Positions 17,524-26,080 of a stretch of DNA of 43,459 bases are shown piece after piece; the first letter of the stretch is position 1, and every line of letters starts with the position of its first letter. The stretch spans positions 1-43,459 of the forward strand of contig JAURMQ010000061.1 in assembly GCA_030830625.1 (NCBI GenBank), given 5' to 3'. Both the position numbers and the translations under genes were made by a program. Source of the DNA: Flavobacteriaceae bacterium (GTDB taxonomy: Bacteria; Bacteroidota; Bacteroidia; Flavobacteriales; Flavobacteriaceae). A model generated the notes under the pieces. It was not told the origin of the DNA. It saw only the letters and a list, made by a program, of their open reading frames with translations, and did not search any database.

Positions 17524-18795
17524 ATGTTACCGCTTGCATATCTGAGAGAACAGCCCGAAAAAATAAAGGAAGGATTGTCCAAAAGGAATTTCCCACAACC
17601 CGAGTTGGTAGATCATTTGCTCGAAACAGATAAGAAACGAAGAGCGCTACAAAGCCAATTGGATGAATCGCTTTCCAAAAGTAACCAGCTGGCTAAGGAA
17701 ATTGGAAATCTTTTCAAATCGGGTGAATCCGAAAAAGCCAACGCCTTAAAAGCACAAACCGCAGCATTAAAAATTACAGCAAAAGAACTTCAAGAGCAAC
17801 TACAAAGTGTTGAAGTTGATTTGTTGTCCCTAAGAACGCAAATTCCCAATGTACCCGACGAAAGTGTTCCCTTTGGAACTTCTGAAGAAGACAACGAAGA
17901 AGTTTTTAGCGCGGGTACTATTCCTGATTTAGGAGATCAAGCCCTCCCCCACTGGGAATTGGCTTCTCAATACGATTTGATCGATTTTGATTTGGGCAGT
18001 AAGATTACCGGTGCAGGCTTCCCGGTTTACAAAGGTAAAGGAGCCAAACTCCAGAGAGCACTCATTCAATACTTTTTGGATAAAAATACCGCTGCGGGTT
18101 ATACAGAGTTTCAAGTTCCCCACTTGGTCAACGAAGATTCTGGATTTGGAACAGGGCAATTACCCGACAAAGAAGGCCAAATGTATCACATAGCCGAAGA
18201 CGGACTCTATTTGATTCCTACCGCCGAAGTTCCACTGACGAATCTTTTTAGAAACCAACTATTAGACGCCAAAGATTTACCCATTTGCCTCACGGGCTAT
18301 ACGCCTTGTTTTCGGAGAGAAGCCGGCAGTTATGGCGCCAATGTTAGGGGACTCAATCGGTTGCACCAGTTCGACAAAGTCGAAATTGTGAGACTCGAAG
18401 AACCCCAAAACTCGAGGGCCTCATTGGACAAAATGGTAGATCACGTCAAAAGCCTACTGGAAGAATTAGAATTGCCGTACAGAATCTTAAAACTCTGTGG
18501 AGGTGACTTGGGTTTTACCGCTGCTTTGACTTTCGACTTCGAAGTGTATTCAACCGCACAAAAAAGGTGGCTGGAAATCAGTTCTGTTTCCACATTTAAC
18601 AGCTTTCAATCGGAGCGATTACAACTGCGATACAAGGATAAAAATGGTAAAAAACAAGCCGTTCACACCCTCAACGGGAGTTCGTTGGCCCTTCCAAGGG
18701 TGGTTGCTGGACTTTTAGAGAACCATCAAACTCCCCATGGAATCAGCATCCCCAAAGCATTGATCCCTTACACGGGTTTTGAAACAATTCATTGA
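17524..18795 (+). CDS. serS: Seryl-tRNA synthetase
   Basis: A class II synthetase charging tRNA-Ser and the selenocysteine-type tRNA where present. The N-terminal antiparallel coiled coil that grips the tRNA long arm spans about residues 25-105. The catalytic core shows motif 2 (TGYTPCFRREAGSYG, near residue 265) and motif 3 (RVVAGLLENHQ, near 395). The 423-aa length is normal. It is the first gene of a tight operon: DUF4286 gene (3-nt gap), rsmA (4-nt overlap), mgtE and a serA-like gene. Confidence 0.97.
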   Translation: MLPLAYLREQPEKIKEGLSKRNFPQPELVDHLLETDKKRRALQSQLDESLSKSNQLAKEIGNLFKSGESEKANALKAQTAALKITAKELQEQLQSVEVDLLSLRTQIPNVPDESVPFGTSEEDNEEVFSAGTIPDLGDQALPHWELASQYDLIDFDLGSKITGAGFPVYKGKGAKLQRALIQYFLDKNTAAGYTEFQVPHLVNEDSGFGTGQLPDKEGQMYHIAEDGLYLIPTAEVPLTNLFRNQLLDAKDLPICLTGYTPCFRREAGSYGANVRGLNRLHQFDKVEIVRLEEPQNSRASLDKMVDHVKSLLEELELPYRILKLCGGDLGFTAALTFDFEVYSTAQKRWLEISSVSTFNSFQSERLQLRYKDKNGKKQAVHTLNGSSLALPRVVAGLLENHQTPHGISIPKALIPYTGFETIH

Positions 18796-18798
18796 TCG

Positions 18799-19110
18799 AT
18801 GGTGGTCTATAATGTCACCTGTAATGTGGCGCTAGAAATCGAAGAGAAATGGTTGGAGTGGATAGATCTCCAACTCACCGATTTGTCTCAGTCCGAAAAA
18901 ATTACCTCTACCACCCTCCTGCGATTGGAAACAAATACGCCCTCCGATGGGGTGGTTTATGCCCTTCAATGCCAAATCTCTGACCATAATACCCTAAAGG
19001 GATTTCTCCAAAACGAGGACCTCAACTTAAAGCAACACCTCAAGCATCAATTCGGTGAGGGTGTGCTCCATTTCAGCAGCCAACTCGAAATCATAAAACA
19101 CTACCCATGA
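18799..19110 (+). CDS. DUF4286 family small protein
   Basis: A 103-aa cytosolic protein with no signal or membrane segment. It matches the pattern of DUF4286 proteins of Bacteroidota (start [22 protein letters not shown], key residues YNVT and W; C-terminal [15 protein letters not shown]). It often sits beside serS and rsmA. The fold is probably a ferredoxin-like alpha/beta dimer, inferred from alternating strand and helix pattern. No catalytic residues are apparent and the function is unknown. It is tightly packed: 3 nt after serS, and its stop overlaps the rsmA ATG by 4 nt. Confidence 0.75.
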   Translation: MVVYNVTCNVALEIEEKWLEWIDLQLTDLSQSEKITSTTLLRLETNTPSDGVVYALQCQISDHNTLKGFLQNEDLNLKQHLKHQFGEGVLHFSSQLEIIKHYP

Positions 19111-19856
19111 AAGCCGTTTTTCCTAAAAAAAAATTAGGACAACATTTTTTAAATGATCTCAACATTGCTCAAAAAATAGCGGATTTACTTCAAAATCAAA
19201 ACTGCGAAAATGTATTGGAAATAGGGCCGGGTATGGGAGTGCTTACCGATTTTTTGATCCGTCATTCCAAAAATTTAAAAATGGTGGAAATTGACTTAGA
19301 GTCGGTAGCCTATCTCAATCAAAAATATCCCGAAATGCAGGCTCAGATTCTCAATGAGGATTTCCTTAAAATGGATATTTCAACCCTTTTCGCAAACGAA
19401 TCATTCGCTATTATTGGAAATTTTCCGTACAACATTTCCAGTCAGATCGTTTTTAAAACCTTGGAGCACCGCCACAGCATTCCTTTCTTCTGCGGGATGT
19501 TTCAAAAAGAAGTTGCCCAAAGGATTTGTGAAAAACCGGGCACCAAAGCCTACGGCATTCTCTCCGTTTTGTGTCAAACCTACTACCATACCCAATACCA
19601 ATTCAATGTTTCTCCAGGCGTTTTTTCACCTCCTCCCAAAGTTGATTCAGGAGTACTATCACTCGAAAGAAAAGAAGATTTGATCGTTGATTTTGATGAA
19701 AAATTACTTTTCAGAATCGTTAAAACCGGATTTCAACAAAGACGAAAGACCTTGAGAAACAGCCTTAAAACCCTCAATATTCCCAAATTTATTTTAGAAG
19801 ATAGTATCTTTGACCTTCGACCAGAAAATTATCTTCGGAGGAATTCATTGAACTGA
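19107..19856 (+). CDS. rsmA: 16S rRNA dimethyladenosine transferase RsmA/KsgA, 3' end frameshifted
   Basis: Dimethylates two adenines in helix 45 of 16S rRNA during small-subunit maturation. Motifs: KLGQHFLND, the SAM-binding [19 protein letters not shown], and the catalytic NFPYNISS. The last residues ([11 protein letters not shown]) do not fit the family. One extra A in the run at 19825-19828 would give [18 protein letters not shown] and then AKI, stopping at 19885 with a 14-nt overlap onto mgtE and a 259-aa length. The catalytic domain is intact in either case. This is the second lost A in an A-rich run in this window, after prs, pointing to a sequencing artefact. Confidence 0.93.
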   Translation: MKAVFPKKKLGQHFLNDLNIAQKIADLLQNQNCENVLEIGPGMGVLTDFLIRHSKNLKMVEIDLESVAYLNQKYPEMQAQILNEDFLKMDISTLFANESFAIIGNFPYNISSQIVFKTLEHRHSIPFFCGMFQKEVAQRICEKPGTKAYGILSVLCQTYYHTQYQFNVSPGVFSPPPKVDSGVLSLERKEDLIVDFDEKLLFRIVKTGFQQRRKTLRNSLKTLNIPKFILEDSIFDLRPENYLRRNSLN

Positions 19857-19871
19857 CAAAAAAAGTGGGAA

Positions 19872-21230
19872 ATGCCAAAATTTGAAATCAATAAAACTGG
19901 AATAAAATCCATTAAGGAGTTGATCGATAATGGCTCCGACAAAAAATTACTAAAAAAACTGAAAGATTTACACTACGCTGATATTGCGGAAGTGATTTAT
20001 GAACTTTCTGCCCATCAAGGCACTTATCTCGTCAAATTACTCGGCAGTGACAAAACCGCCGATGCCTTGGCCGAAGTGGATGAAGACATTAGAGAAGGCA
20101 TACTGGAAAATCTCTCTGCCAAAGAAATTGCTGAAGAAGTAGAAGAGCTGGACACAGACGATGCCGCCGATCTGATTGGCGAACTCTCCAAGGAACGACA
20201 AGAGCGGGTCATGTCTCAAATCACTGACGCTGGGCACGCAGACGACATTCGCGAACTGCTTGCCTATGACGAGGATACCGCAGGAGGTTTGATGGCCAAA
20301 GAACTCGTTAAGGTAGAAGAGGATCTCAGCGTTCTCAAATGCCTCAATGCGATGCGGGCTCAAGCGGAAGAAGTAACGCGGGTTCACTCCATTTATGTGG
20401 TCGATAAAAATAACGTTCTCATAGGAAGACTTTCTCTCAAAGACCTTATTACCGCAAGCTCCAGAGCCATTGTCAAAGATATATACATTCCCGAAGTAGA
20501 TTATGTCACCCTGGATCAATCGGGAGAAGAAGTGGCAAATATTATGTCCAAATACGACTTGGAGGCCATTCCCGTAGTGAACAAAAAAAAACAACTCATG
20601 GGTCGAATCACCATCGACGATATTATCGATTTGATCAAAGAAGAAGCCGAAAAAGATTATCAACTCGCAGCGGGGATTTCGAATGATGTAGAGGCCAATG
20701 ATGGTATTTTTGAACTTACAAAAGCACGATTGCCATGGCTTTTCTTAGGACTCTTAGGCGGATTGGGCAGTGTTTTTATCCTTCAAGATTTTGAGCAAGT
20801 CATGGAACTGCCTGAACTGAGAAGCTTATTTTTTTACACCCCGCTGATTGCGGCTATGGCAGGCAATGTGGGTGTACAATCCTCAGCCATCATTGTACAA
20901 GGATTGGCCAATAATGTCATAAAAGGATCGATGTTAAAGCTCCTTTTTAAAGAAATTGGATTGAGTCTGATTAACGGTTTGGCACTCGCTCTGGTCCTCA
21001 TTCTTTTTGGCTTTATTGTTGGACAAGACCTTTCCATAAGTCTTACCATAGCAGGAGCCATGATGGGAGTCATCATCATTGCGGCATTGATTGGTACTTT
21101 TGTACCCATTATTCTGGATAAAAGAGGGATCGATCCGGCGATTGCCACAGGACCCTTTATTACTACGGCCAATGACATTTTTGGTATTTTCCTGTTTTTC
21201 TATATGGCCAAAATATTTTTGGGCTTCTAA
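19872..21230 (+). CDS. mgtE: Magnesium transporter MgtE
   Basis: A Mg2+-gated inner-membrane channel. The N-terminal superhelical domain (about 1-130, repeated LSxKEIAEEVEELDTDDAADLI) is followed by two CBS domains (about 135-255; GLMAKELVKVEED, IPVVNKKKQLMGRITIDDI) and five membrane helices (about 275-450). The pore motif region PLIAAMAGNVGVQSSAI and the C-terminal GIDPAIATGPFITTANDI are clear family signatures. The 452-aa length is normal. It sits in the serS-rsmA operon, 9 nt before the serA-like gene. Confidence 0.95.
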   Translation: MPKFEINKTGIKSIKELIDNGSDKKLLKKLKDLHYADIAEVIYELSAHQGTYLVKLLGSDKTADALAEVDEDIREGILENLSAKEIAEEVEELDTDDAADLIGELSKERQERVMSQITDAGHADDIRELLAYDEDTAGGLMAKELVKVEEDLSVLKCLNAMRAQAEEVTRVHSIYVVDKNNVLIGRLSLKDLITASSRAIVKDIYIPEVDYVTLDQSGEEVANIMSKYDLEAIPVVNKKKQLMGRITIDDIIDLIKEEAEKDYQLAAGISNDVEANDGIFELTKARLPWLFLGLLGGLGSVFILQDFEQVMELPELRSLFFYTPLIAAMAGNVGVQSSAIIVQGLANNVIKGSMLKLLFKEIGLSLINGLALALVLILFGFIVGQDLSISLTIAGAMMGVIIIAALIGTFVPIILDKRGIDPAIATGPFITTANDIFGIFLFFYMAKIFLGF

Positions 21231-21239
21231 TCGCAAATC

Positions 21240-22178
21240 ATGAAAGTCTTACACCTTGAGGAAAACCATCCCGCTCTCATTGAGGGGCTCAACATGCTGG
21301 GGATGCAAAACGACTTGGCCTATGGTGATGCGCTGGAGGATGTATTGGCCAAAATCGGTCAATACGATGGACTCATCATCAGAAGTAAATACCCTATTGA
21401 TGCTCCTTTTTTGGCACATGCCAAAAAACTAAAATTCATAGGACGTGTAGGAGCAGGACTGGAAAACATTGACGTTAAAGCCGTTGAATCTCACAACATT
21501 CATTTGCTAAACGCTCCTGAGGGCAATCGAAATGCCGTAGGAGAACACGCATTAGGGATGCTTTTGGCTCTGATGAATCGACTCAAATCTGGACATGCCT
21601 CCATTCAGTCTGGACAATGGGATCGAGAGGGGCATCGCGGTTGGGAACTCTCTGGCAGAACGGTAGGCATCATTGGCTATGGCAATACGGGAAAAAGTTT
21701 TGCCCAAAAAATATCTGGGTTTAATGTTGAAACCCTTTGCGTTGACCTCCTCGACCGTGTCGGGGATCACAACGCCAAGCAAGTCGATCTAAAAACTTTG
21801 CAAGCTCGATGCGATGTCATCAGTCTTCATATTCCACAAACCGATTTGACTCGGGCTATGATCGATAAAACGTTTATAGACACTATGGCTCACCCCTTTT
21901 GGCTGATCAACACCGCTCGTGGATCGGCAGTAGTAACCCAAGACTTGGTAGCCGGTTTGCAATCTCAAAAAATTATGGGTGCCGGACTGGATGTTTTGGA
22001 ATACGAAACCCAATCCTTTTCTTCCATTTTTAATCAAAAGGAAATTCCTCCTGCATTGCAATACTTGTTGGAATCACCCCAAGTGCTGCTCAGCCCTCAT
22101 GTGGCGGGATGGACTCGAGAGAGTCATATCAAACTGGCCACAACCATAGTAGATAAAGTCAAAAAACTGTTTTTTTAG
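21240..22178 (+). CDS. D-2-hydroxyacid dehydrogenase (phosphoglycerate dehydrogenase-like)
   Basis: An NAD-dependent dehydrogenase of 312 aa. It shows the substrate-domain Arg region (IRSKYPIDAPFL), NAD-binding GYGNTGKSF (about residues 146-154), VSLHIPQT-type block (ISLHIPQTDLT), the active-site Arg in NTARGS, and the catalytic His in SPHVAGWTRES. It lacks a C-terminal ACT domain, so it is the short, unregulated type. Phosphoglycerate oxidation (serine pathway) is the usual annotation, but substrate specificity cannot be fixed from sequence. It is the last gene of the operon; its stop overlaps the lysC stop by 4 bp on the other strand. Confidence 0.85.
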   Translation: MKVLHLEENHPALIEGLNMLGMQNDLAYGDALEDVLAKIGQYDGLIIRSKYPIDAPFLAHAKKLKFIGRVGAGLENIDVKAVESHNIHLLNAPEGNRNAVGEHALGMLLALMNRLKSGHASIQSGQWDREGHRGWELSGRTVGIIGYGNTGKSFAQKISGFNVETLCVDLLDRVGDHNAKQVDLKTLQARCDVISLHIPQTDLTRAMIDKTFIDTMAHPFWLINTARGSAVVTQDLVAGLQSQKIMGAGLDVLEYETQSFSSIFNQKEIPPALQYLLESPQVLLSPHVAGWTRESHIKLATTIVDKVKKLFF

Positions 22179-23437
22179 ACTTCCGCTTTTACGACAAACT
22201 GGGCTGTTTTTTTCGTTCTTTGTTCCAACAGGATGTCGCCTACCAAATCTTTGATGAAGTTGATGGCAGGTTTGTCAAAATGGCGAATCGTATAGAGCGA
22301 AACCCCATCCGATACTTTTACATTAAACTTCTTTTCCAATTCTATCAATAAGGATTCCAGCTTATTATACTTATTGTAGATGCAGATCGAAAAACTAATG
22401 GCCGAGTTTTGGATCATCTCCACCCGCATCTGATACTGATGCAACAAAGCAAAAATCTCACTGATGTTTTCCTCTACTATGAAAGAAAAATCCTTGGAGG
22501 ACAATTTCAGCAAAGTTTGGTCTGTTTTGACGATATAGCAAGGGACCAAGGGATCCAGTGTTTTTCCTTTGGATACAGAAGTCCCAGGGTTTTCTGGGTT
22601 TTCGAAAGATTTTACATAAAGCGGAATTTCTTTACGTTGCAGCGGCTGAAGCGTTTTGGGATGGATCACCGATGCCCCGTAAAAAGCCAACTCGATGGCC
22701 TCGCGATAAGAGATTTGGTTTAATAATACGGTGTCCTTGAATTTTCTGGGGTCTCCATTCAATACTCCGGGTACGTCTTTCCAAATGGTAACCGACTCGG
22801 CCCCCATGGCATAGGCAAAAATGGCGGCACTATAATCGGATCCTTCTCGGCCCAGAGTGGTGGTCAAACCCTTGGGTGAACGGCCAATAAAACCTTGTGA
22901 TATGAGTGTACTTTTACCTTCAATGGTCTTTTGAATGGCTATTTCTGTATCCTTCCAATTCAAATTGGCATCGCGGTAGTAGGCATCGGTTTGGATGCAC
23001 TCGCGGGCATCCAACCAAGTATTTTCGATTCCCTCTTGCTGCATATAATGGCTGATGATTGTCGTTGAAACCAATTCTCCTAAACTCACCACTTGATCGT
23101 AAATCAAACTGTACTCATCGGCATCGGTGGTTCTCAAAAATGTCAATACAATATCAAAAAGAGCATTTACTTTTAGAAGAATTTCGGAAGGGGCTGTTTT
23201 GAATAACTCCTCAATGATGCGGAGATGGTTTTCCCTTACTGTTTCCAGATCTTGAGTATATTGTGTCTTATTTTCAAAAAAGGAATGCACCACCTGCTCT
23301 AAGGCATTGGTGGTTTTGCCCATGGCCGAAACTACGATTAAGGTGTTCTCAAAACCCGTGAATTTTAAAACACTCAATATGTTTTTTACCCCGGTGGCGT
23401 CTTTCACAGACGCGCCTCCAAACTTAAATACTTTCAT
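22175..23437 (-). CDS. lysC: Aspartate kinase (monofunctional)
   Basis: First step from aspartate to lysine, threonine and methionine. The start is set at 23437 (MKVFKFGGASVKDATG) because the KFGGxSV motif belongs at the N-terminus; upstream codons in this frame overlap the GNAT gene and are not coding. The kinase domain continues with VVSAMGKTTNALE, SLGELVSTTII, and the substrate block TTLGREGSDYSAAIFAYAM. The region after about residue 290 resembles tandem ACT regulatory domains (LLKLSSKDFSFIVEE), implying feedback control. The 420-aa length is normal for Bacteroidota. It follows the GNAT gene by 2 nt, so the two form an operon. Confidence 0.93.
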   Translation of the reverse strand: MKVFKFGGASVKDATGVKNILSVLKFTGFENTLIVVSAMGKTTNALEQVVHSFFENKTQYTQDLETVRENHLRIIEELFKTAPSEILLKVNALFDIVLTFLRTTDADEYSLIYDQVVSLGELVSTTIISHYMQQEGIENTWLDARECIQTDAYYRDANLNWKDTEIAIQKTIEGKSTLISQGFIGRSPKGLTTTLGREGSDYSAAIFAYAMGAESVTIWKDVPGVLNGDPRKFKDTVLLNQISYREAIELAFYGASVIHPKTLQPLQRKEIPLYVKSFENPENPGTSVSKGKTLDPLVPCYIVKTDQTLLKLSSKDFSFIVEENISEIFALLHQYQMRVEMIQNSAISFSICIYNKYNKLESLLIELEKKFNVKVSDGVSLYTIRHFDKPAINFIKDLVGDILLEQRTKKTAQFVVKAEV

Positions 23438-23439
23438 CT

Positions 23440-23925
23440 TTATGAATTGATTTTTGAAATATAGTGGTCCAAGCTTTTTTTGTCCATCTGCACGGTTCTC
23501 CAGTCTTCCAAAACAGAAGCACCACTTTTTTGGTAAAATTGGCTGGCGGAAAGGTTCCAGTCCAAAACGGCCCATTCCACCCGTTCTACTCCGGCTCCAT
23601 GGGCCTGCGCTAAAAAGGCGTGATACAATTGAGTCCCAATCCCCTTGCCTTTCATCGACTCCGTTACGATCAAATCCTCCAAGTGAAAAGTAGGACCTTT
23701 CCAAGTAGAATAACGGGGGTAAAACAAAGCCATGCCCACTACTTTTTCTGCAACCTCTGCCAATATACACTCAAATAACGGACGGTCTCCAAAACCGTCT
23801 TGTTCAATTTGGGTCTTAGTGACAATAACCGCCTGGGGCTCCTTTTCAAAAACCGCCAATTCGTGAATTAAAGACAAGATGGAACCCGCATCTGATTTTA
23901 CCGCTTTTCGGATATGGACCTTCAT
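23440..23925 (-). CDS. GNAT family N-acetyltransferase (diamine/spermidine acetyltransferase-like)
   Basis: A 161-aa acetyl-CoA-dependent acetyltransferase. The fold markers are the N-terminal IRKAVKSDAGSILSLIHELA, the YPRYSTWKGPTFHLEDLIV block typical of the spermidine/spermine acetyltransferase-like branch, and the acetyl-CoA pyrophosphate loop MKGKGIGTQLY (Q/R-x-x-G-x-G/A type). The C-terminal WNLSASQFYQKSGA follows. The substrate cannot be read from sequence. It lies directly upstream of lysC. A TAnnTTTG box ends 7 nt before the ATG, suggesting a very short mRNA leader. Confidence 0.88.
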   Translation of the reverse strand: MKVHIRKAVKSDAGSILSLIHELAVFEKEPQAVIVTKTQIEQDGFGDRPLFECILAEVAEKVVGMALFYPRYSTWKGPTFHLEDLIVTESMKGKGIGTQLYHAFLAQAHGAGVERVEWAVLDWNLSASQFYQKSGASVLEDWRTVQMDKKSLDHYISKINS

Positions 23926-23932
23926 ATGGGCA

Positions 23933-23940
23933 CAAAAATA
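23933..23940 (-). promoter_or_regulatory. -7 promoter box (TATTTTTG) of the GNAT-lysC operon
   Basis: The minus strand reads TATTTTTGTGCCCAT and then the ATG. The match to TAnnTTTG is exact, but the -33 position shows only TTAG-like sequence. The transcript would have a leader of only a few nt. Confidence 0.45.
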
Positions 23941-24306
23941 AAGGGACAGCTATGCATCCTAACATTTTGTTATATTTTATCACATTTTAGTGTCTGATTG
24001 TAAAAAATATAAAACTCGATCCCCTTTGGAAACCCCAAAAAGCAGAAATTATTTTGAAACCCCTTCCAATTGTTTTCTTAAAGTCGGCCAAATACTCCTG
24101 GGAATTTCCTTTCAATTCTCCTGTTTTTTTATTTTTCTTTATAAAGTGTCTTCCATAAATTTTTAAATGTCTTTTTTAAAAATTAACACTAATCAAAAAA
24201 AAACAAGATAAAAAAGTGCAATTTTAAAACTAAACAGATGATTTATTTTATTCATTTGTTGATGGTCTAACAAAATTTTTTTAAATTAAGCTTAAATCTT
24301 ATCCTT
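23941..24306. other. AT-rich non-coding stretch
   Basis: About 366 bp with no supportable gene, RNA or strong hairpin. It is very A/T rich, especially 24120-24300, as expected for a promoter and leader of the short peptide gene that follows. No exact TAnnTTTG box was found just upstream of that gene. Confidence 0.6.
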
Positions 24307-24441
24307 ATGAAAACACTTAATTTACAAGAAATGGAAAACGTTCAGGGGTGAGGCCTCACGAAGTGTGGAGCCAGTGTTGGCTTTGCATTTGGAATTTACT
24401 GTGGTCTTCTTGCTGCAGGTTGTGATTATTTTAATTATTAA
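24307..24441 (+). pseudogene. Double-glycine-leader bacteriocin-like peptide gene interrupted by TGA
   Basis: The leader MKTLNLQEMENVQG (24307-24348) is the classic Bacteroidota form of the double-glycine leader (hydrophobic residues at alternating positions, E-x-V-x-G end) cut by C39-peptidase ABC exporters. The next codon is TGA (24349-24351), exactly where the second glycine should be. The same frame then continues GLTKCGASVGFAFGIY (16 aa), CGLLAAGCDYFNY and TAA (24439-24441). This 29-aa part has three cysteines and a small, glycine-rich core typical of bacteriocin or lanthipeptide-like peptides. One base change (GGA or GGG for TGA) restores a 44-aa precursor. The TGA may be a mutation, a sequencing error or, least likely, a recoded codon. 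No exporter or modification enzyme is nearby. Confidence 0.65.
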
Positions 24442-24483
24442 AACATATGATCAGCATGGCTAAAGAAATCCGATAGAACATCC

Positions 24484-25257
24484 TCATGAAAGCCATAGCA
24501 TCAAGGTCTCAAAAAAGGCTTTGGGCTGTTCGGCATGGAGCCAATGCCCCGCGTCTTTTATTGCAAGAATTTCTGCATTGGGAAAATATCGCAAAATCAT
24601 ATCCTTATCCTTTTGAGGATTGATGTAATTGGAATGTTCCCCATAGAGAAAAAGGGTGGGTTGCTGGAATGCGTTTTGAGATTCGATTGAAGCCCCTATA
24701 GCTTCTGCGGCATTTTTTAATACGGCAATATTGGTGCGGAGTCCCAATTTTCCATCAGAAACCCAATAGAGGTTTTTGAGCAAAAACTGACGGGTAGCTG
24801 CATCACTAATATAGTTTTCTAAATGCTCGGCGGCGGCATTTCTGGAAGTAGTTTCTCCAAAATCTAAGGTACTCAGTCCTGCCAAAATTTGCTGATGGTG
24901 AGGCGCGTAATATTTGGGAGCAATATCGGCGACCACCAGTTTTTGCAGCCGATCGGGATGTTGTAAGGCAAACGCCATCGCTGTTTTTCCACCCATAGAA
25001 TGACCCAACACTATAGCTTGATCCACTCCATGATGATCCAAATAGCGAGACAAATCTTCTGCCATAACTTTATAATCAAAGGCCTCACTCCAAAAACTCC
25101 TGCCGTGATTTCTCTGATCCACCAAGTGAACGCAATAGCCTTTTTCGGCCCAATTTTTGGCATGGGTTTTCCAATTGTCCCCCATTCCCAAAAATCCATG
25201 GAGAATAATAAAATGACGGTCCGACGCTCCAACGATATTGGAATGTAATATCTCCAT
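24484..25257 (-). CDS. Alpha/beta hydrolase (YbfF-like esterase)
   Basis: A 257-aa cytosolic esterase-type hydrolase. Motifs: oxyanion-loop region ILHGFLGMGDNW, VDQRNHGRS, nucleophile elbow GHSMGGKTAM (Ser in GHSMG), and the C-terminal His in DAGHWLHAE. These match the YbfF-like esterase branch. The start is set at 25257 (MEILHSNIVG) because it overlaps the pdxJ stop by one base (TGATG), a coupling arrangement; the longer frame to 25320 adds 21 residues inside pdxJ that fit nothing. The physiological substrate is unknown. Confidence 0.87.
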   Translation of the reverse strand: MEILHSNIVGASDRHFIILHGFLGMGDNWKTHAKNWAEKGYCVHLVDQRNHGRSFWSEAFDYKVMAEDLSRYLDHHGVDQAIVLGHSMGGKTAMAFALQHPDRLQKLVVADIAPKYYAPHHQQILAGLSTLDFGETTSRNAAAEHLENYISDAATRQFLLKNLYWVSDGKLGLRTNIAVLKNAAEAIGASIESQNAFQQPTLFLYGEHSNYINPQKDKDMILRYFPNAEILAIKDAGHWLHAEQPKAFFETLMLWLS

Positions 25258-25979
25258 CAGCTCAGTCGTTGCAAATACATAGGGATGACATTTTCGAAAC
25301 CTAAATAAAGGGATTCGCATACCAGTGCATGGCCAATGGACACCTCTAAAAGATGGGGAATATGCTGCGCAAAAAAGGCGGTATTTTCCAAATTCAAATC
25401 GTGACCAGCATTGATCCCTATGCCCAATTCATGGGCCACAACAGCGGCTTTGGTATAGGGAGCTACAGCTTTTTCGGGATTTTTTTTAAAGTTTTTGGCA
25501 TACGCCTCGGTGTACAATTCGATTCGGTCTGTTCCTGTTTTATGAGCCCCTTCGACCATTTCCGCCACCGGATCAACGAAAATAGAGGTTCTGATGCCAT
25601 GGTTTTGAAACTCACTGATGACCTCAATGAGAAAATCTTTGTGTTTCAAAGTATCCCAACCTGCATTGGAAGTAATGGCATCCTCTGCGTCGGGAACCAA
25701 AGTGACCTGATCGGGTTGGATTCGGGTGACCAAATCAATGAATTCAGGGATGGGATTCCCTTCAATATTGAATTCGGTGGTCAATACAGCGAGCAAGGCT
25801 AAAGCGTCGTCATAACGGATATGACGTTGATCGGGCCTTGGGTGAATGGTAATGCCTTGTGCCCCAAAACGCTGTAAATCTGTTGCAACTTTGAGCAAAT
25901 TGGGTACGTCGCCTCCACGAGAGTTTCGCAGGGTACCGATTTTGTTGATGTTTACACTTAGCTGGGTCATAGTTTCCAT
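25257..25979 (-). CDS. pdxJ: Pyridoxine 5'-phosphate synthase
   Basis: Last step of the DXP-dependent vitamin B6 pathway: joins 1-deoxy-xylulose 5-phosphate and 3-amino-2-oxopropyl phosphate. It is a 240-aa TIM barrel with LSVNINKIGTLRNSRGG at the N-terminus (Asn and Arg of the phosphate site), the conserved ITIHPRPDQRHI, QVTLVPD, FVDP and the C-terminal GHDLNLEN and EVSIGHALV blocks. Length and motifs are normal. The hydrolase gene is coupled downstream. It is divergent from NAD kinase with a 101-bp gap. Confidence 0.95.
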   Translation of the reverse strand: METMTQLSVNINKIGTLRNSRGGDVPNLLKVATDLQRFGAQGITIHPRPDQRHIRYDDALALLAVLTTEFNIEGNPIPEFIDLVTRIQPDQVTLVPDAEDAITSNAGWDTLKHKDFLIEVISEFQNHGIRTSIFVDPVAEMVEGAHKTGTDRIELYTEAYAKNFKKNPEKAVAPYTKAAVVAHELGIGINAGHDLNLENTAFFAQHIPHLLEVSIGHALVCESLYLGFENVIPMYLQRLS

Positions 25980-26080
25980 TTAGGCAATAAAATTAAGAAC
26001 TATTCCTGGTATCGGCTAAATTTCCCCTATCAAAAGGGAAGCTCAATAAAGTTTTGTAATTTTATCTTAAATTTTTTGGG

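Noticed and set aside
23438-23770. N-terminal extension of aspartate kinase
   Set aside because: The upstream codons overlap the GNAT gene in another frame, and the KFGGAS motif must be at the N-terminus.
24349-24351. TGA read as selenocysteine in the bacteriocin-like gene
   Set aside because: The nearby hairpin is short and unconvincing, no Sec genes are in the window, and mutation or base error explains the TGA more simply. Kept only as a low-interest check.
24447-24476. Tiny reading frame (MISMAKEIR) after the peptide gene
   Set aside because: Nine codons with no recognisable feature; expected by chance.
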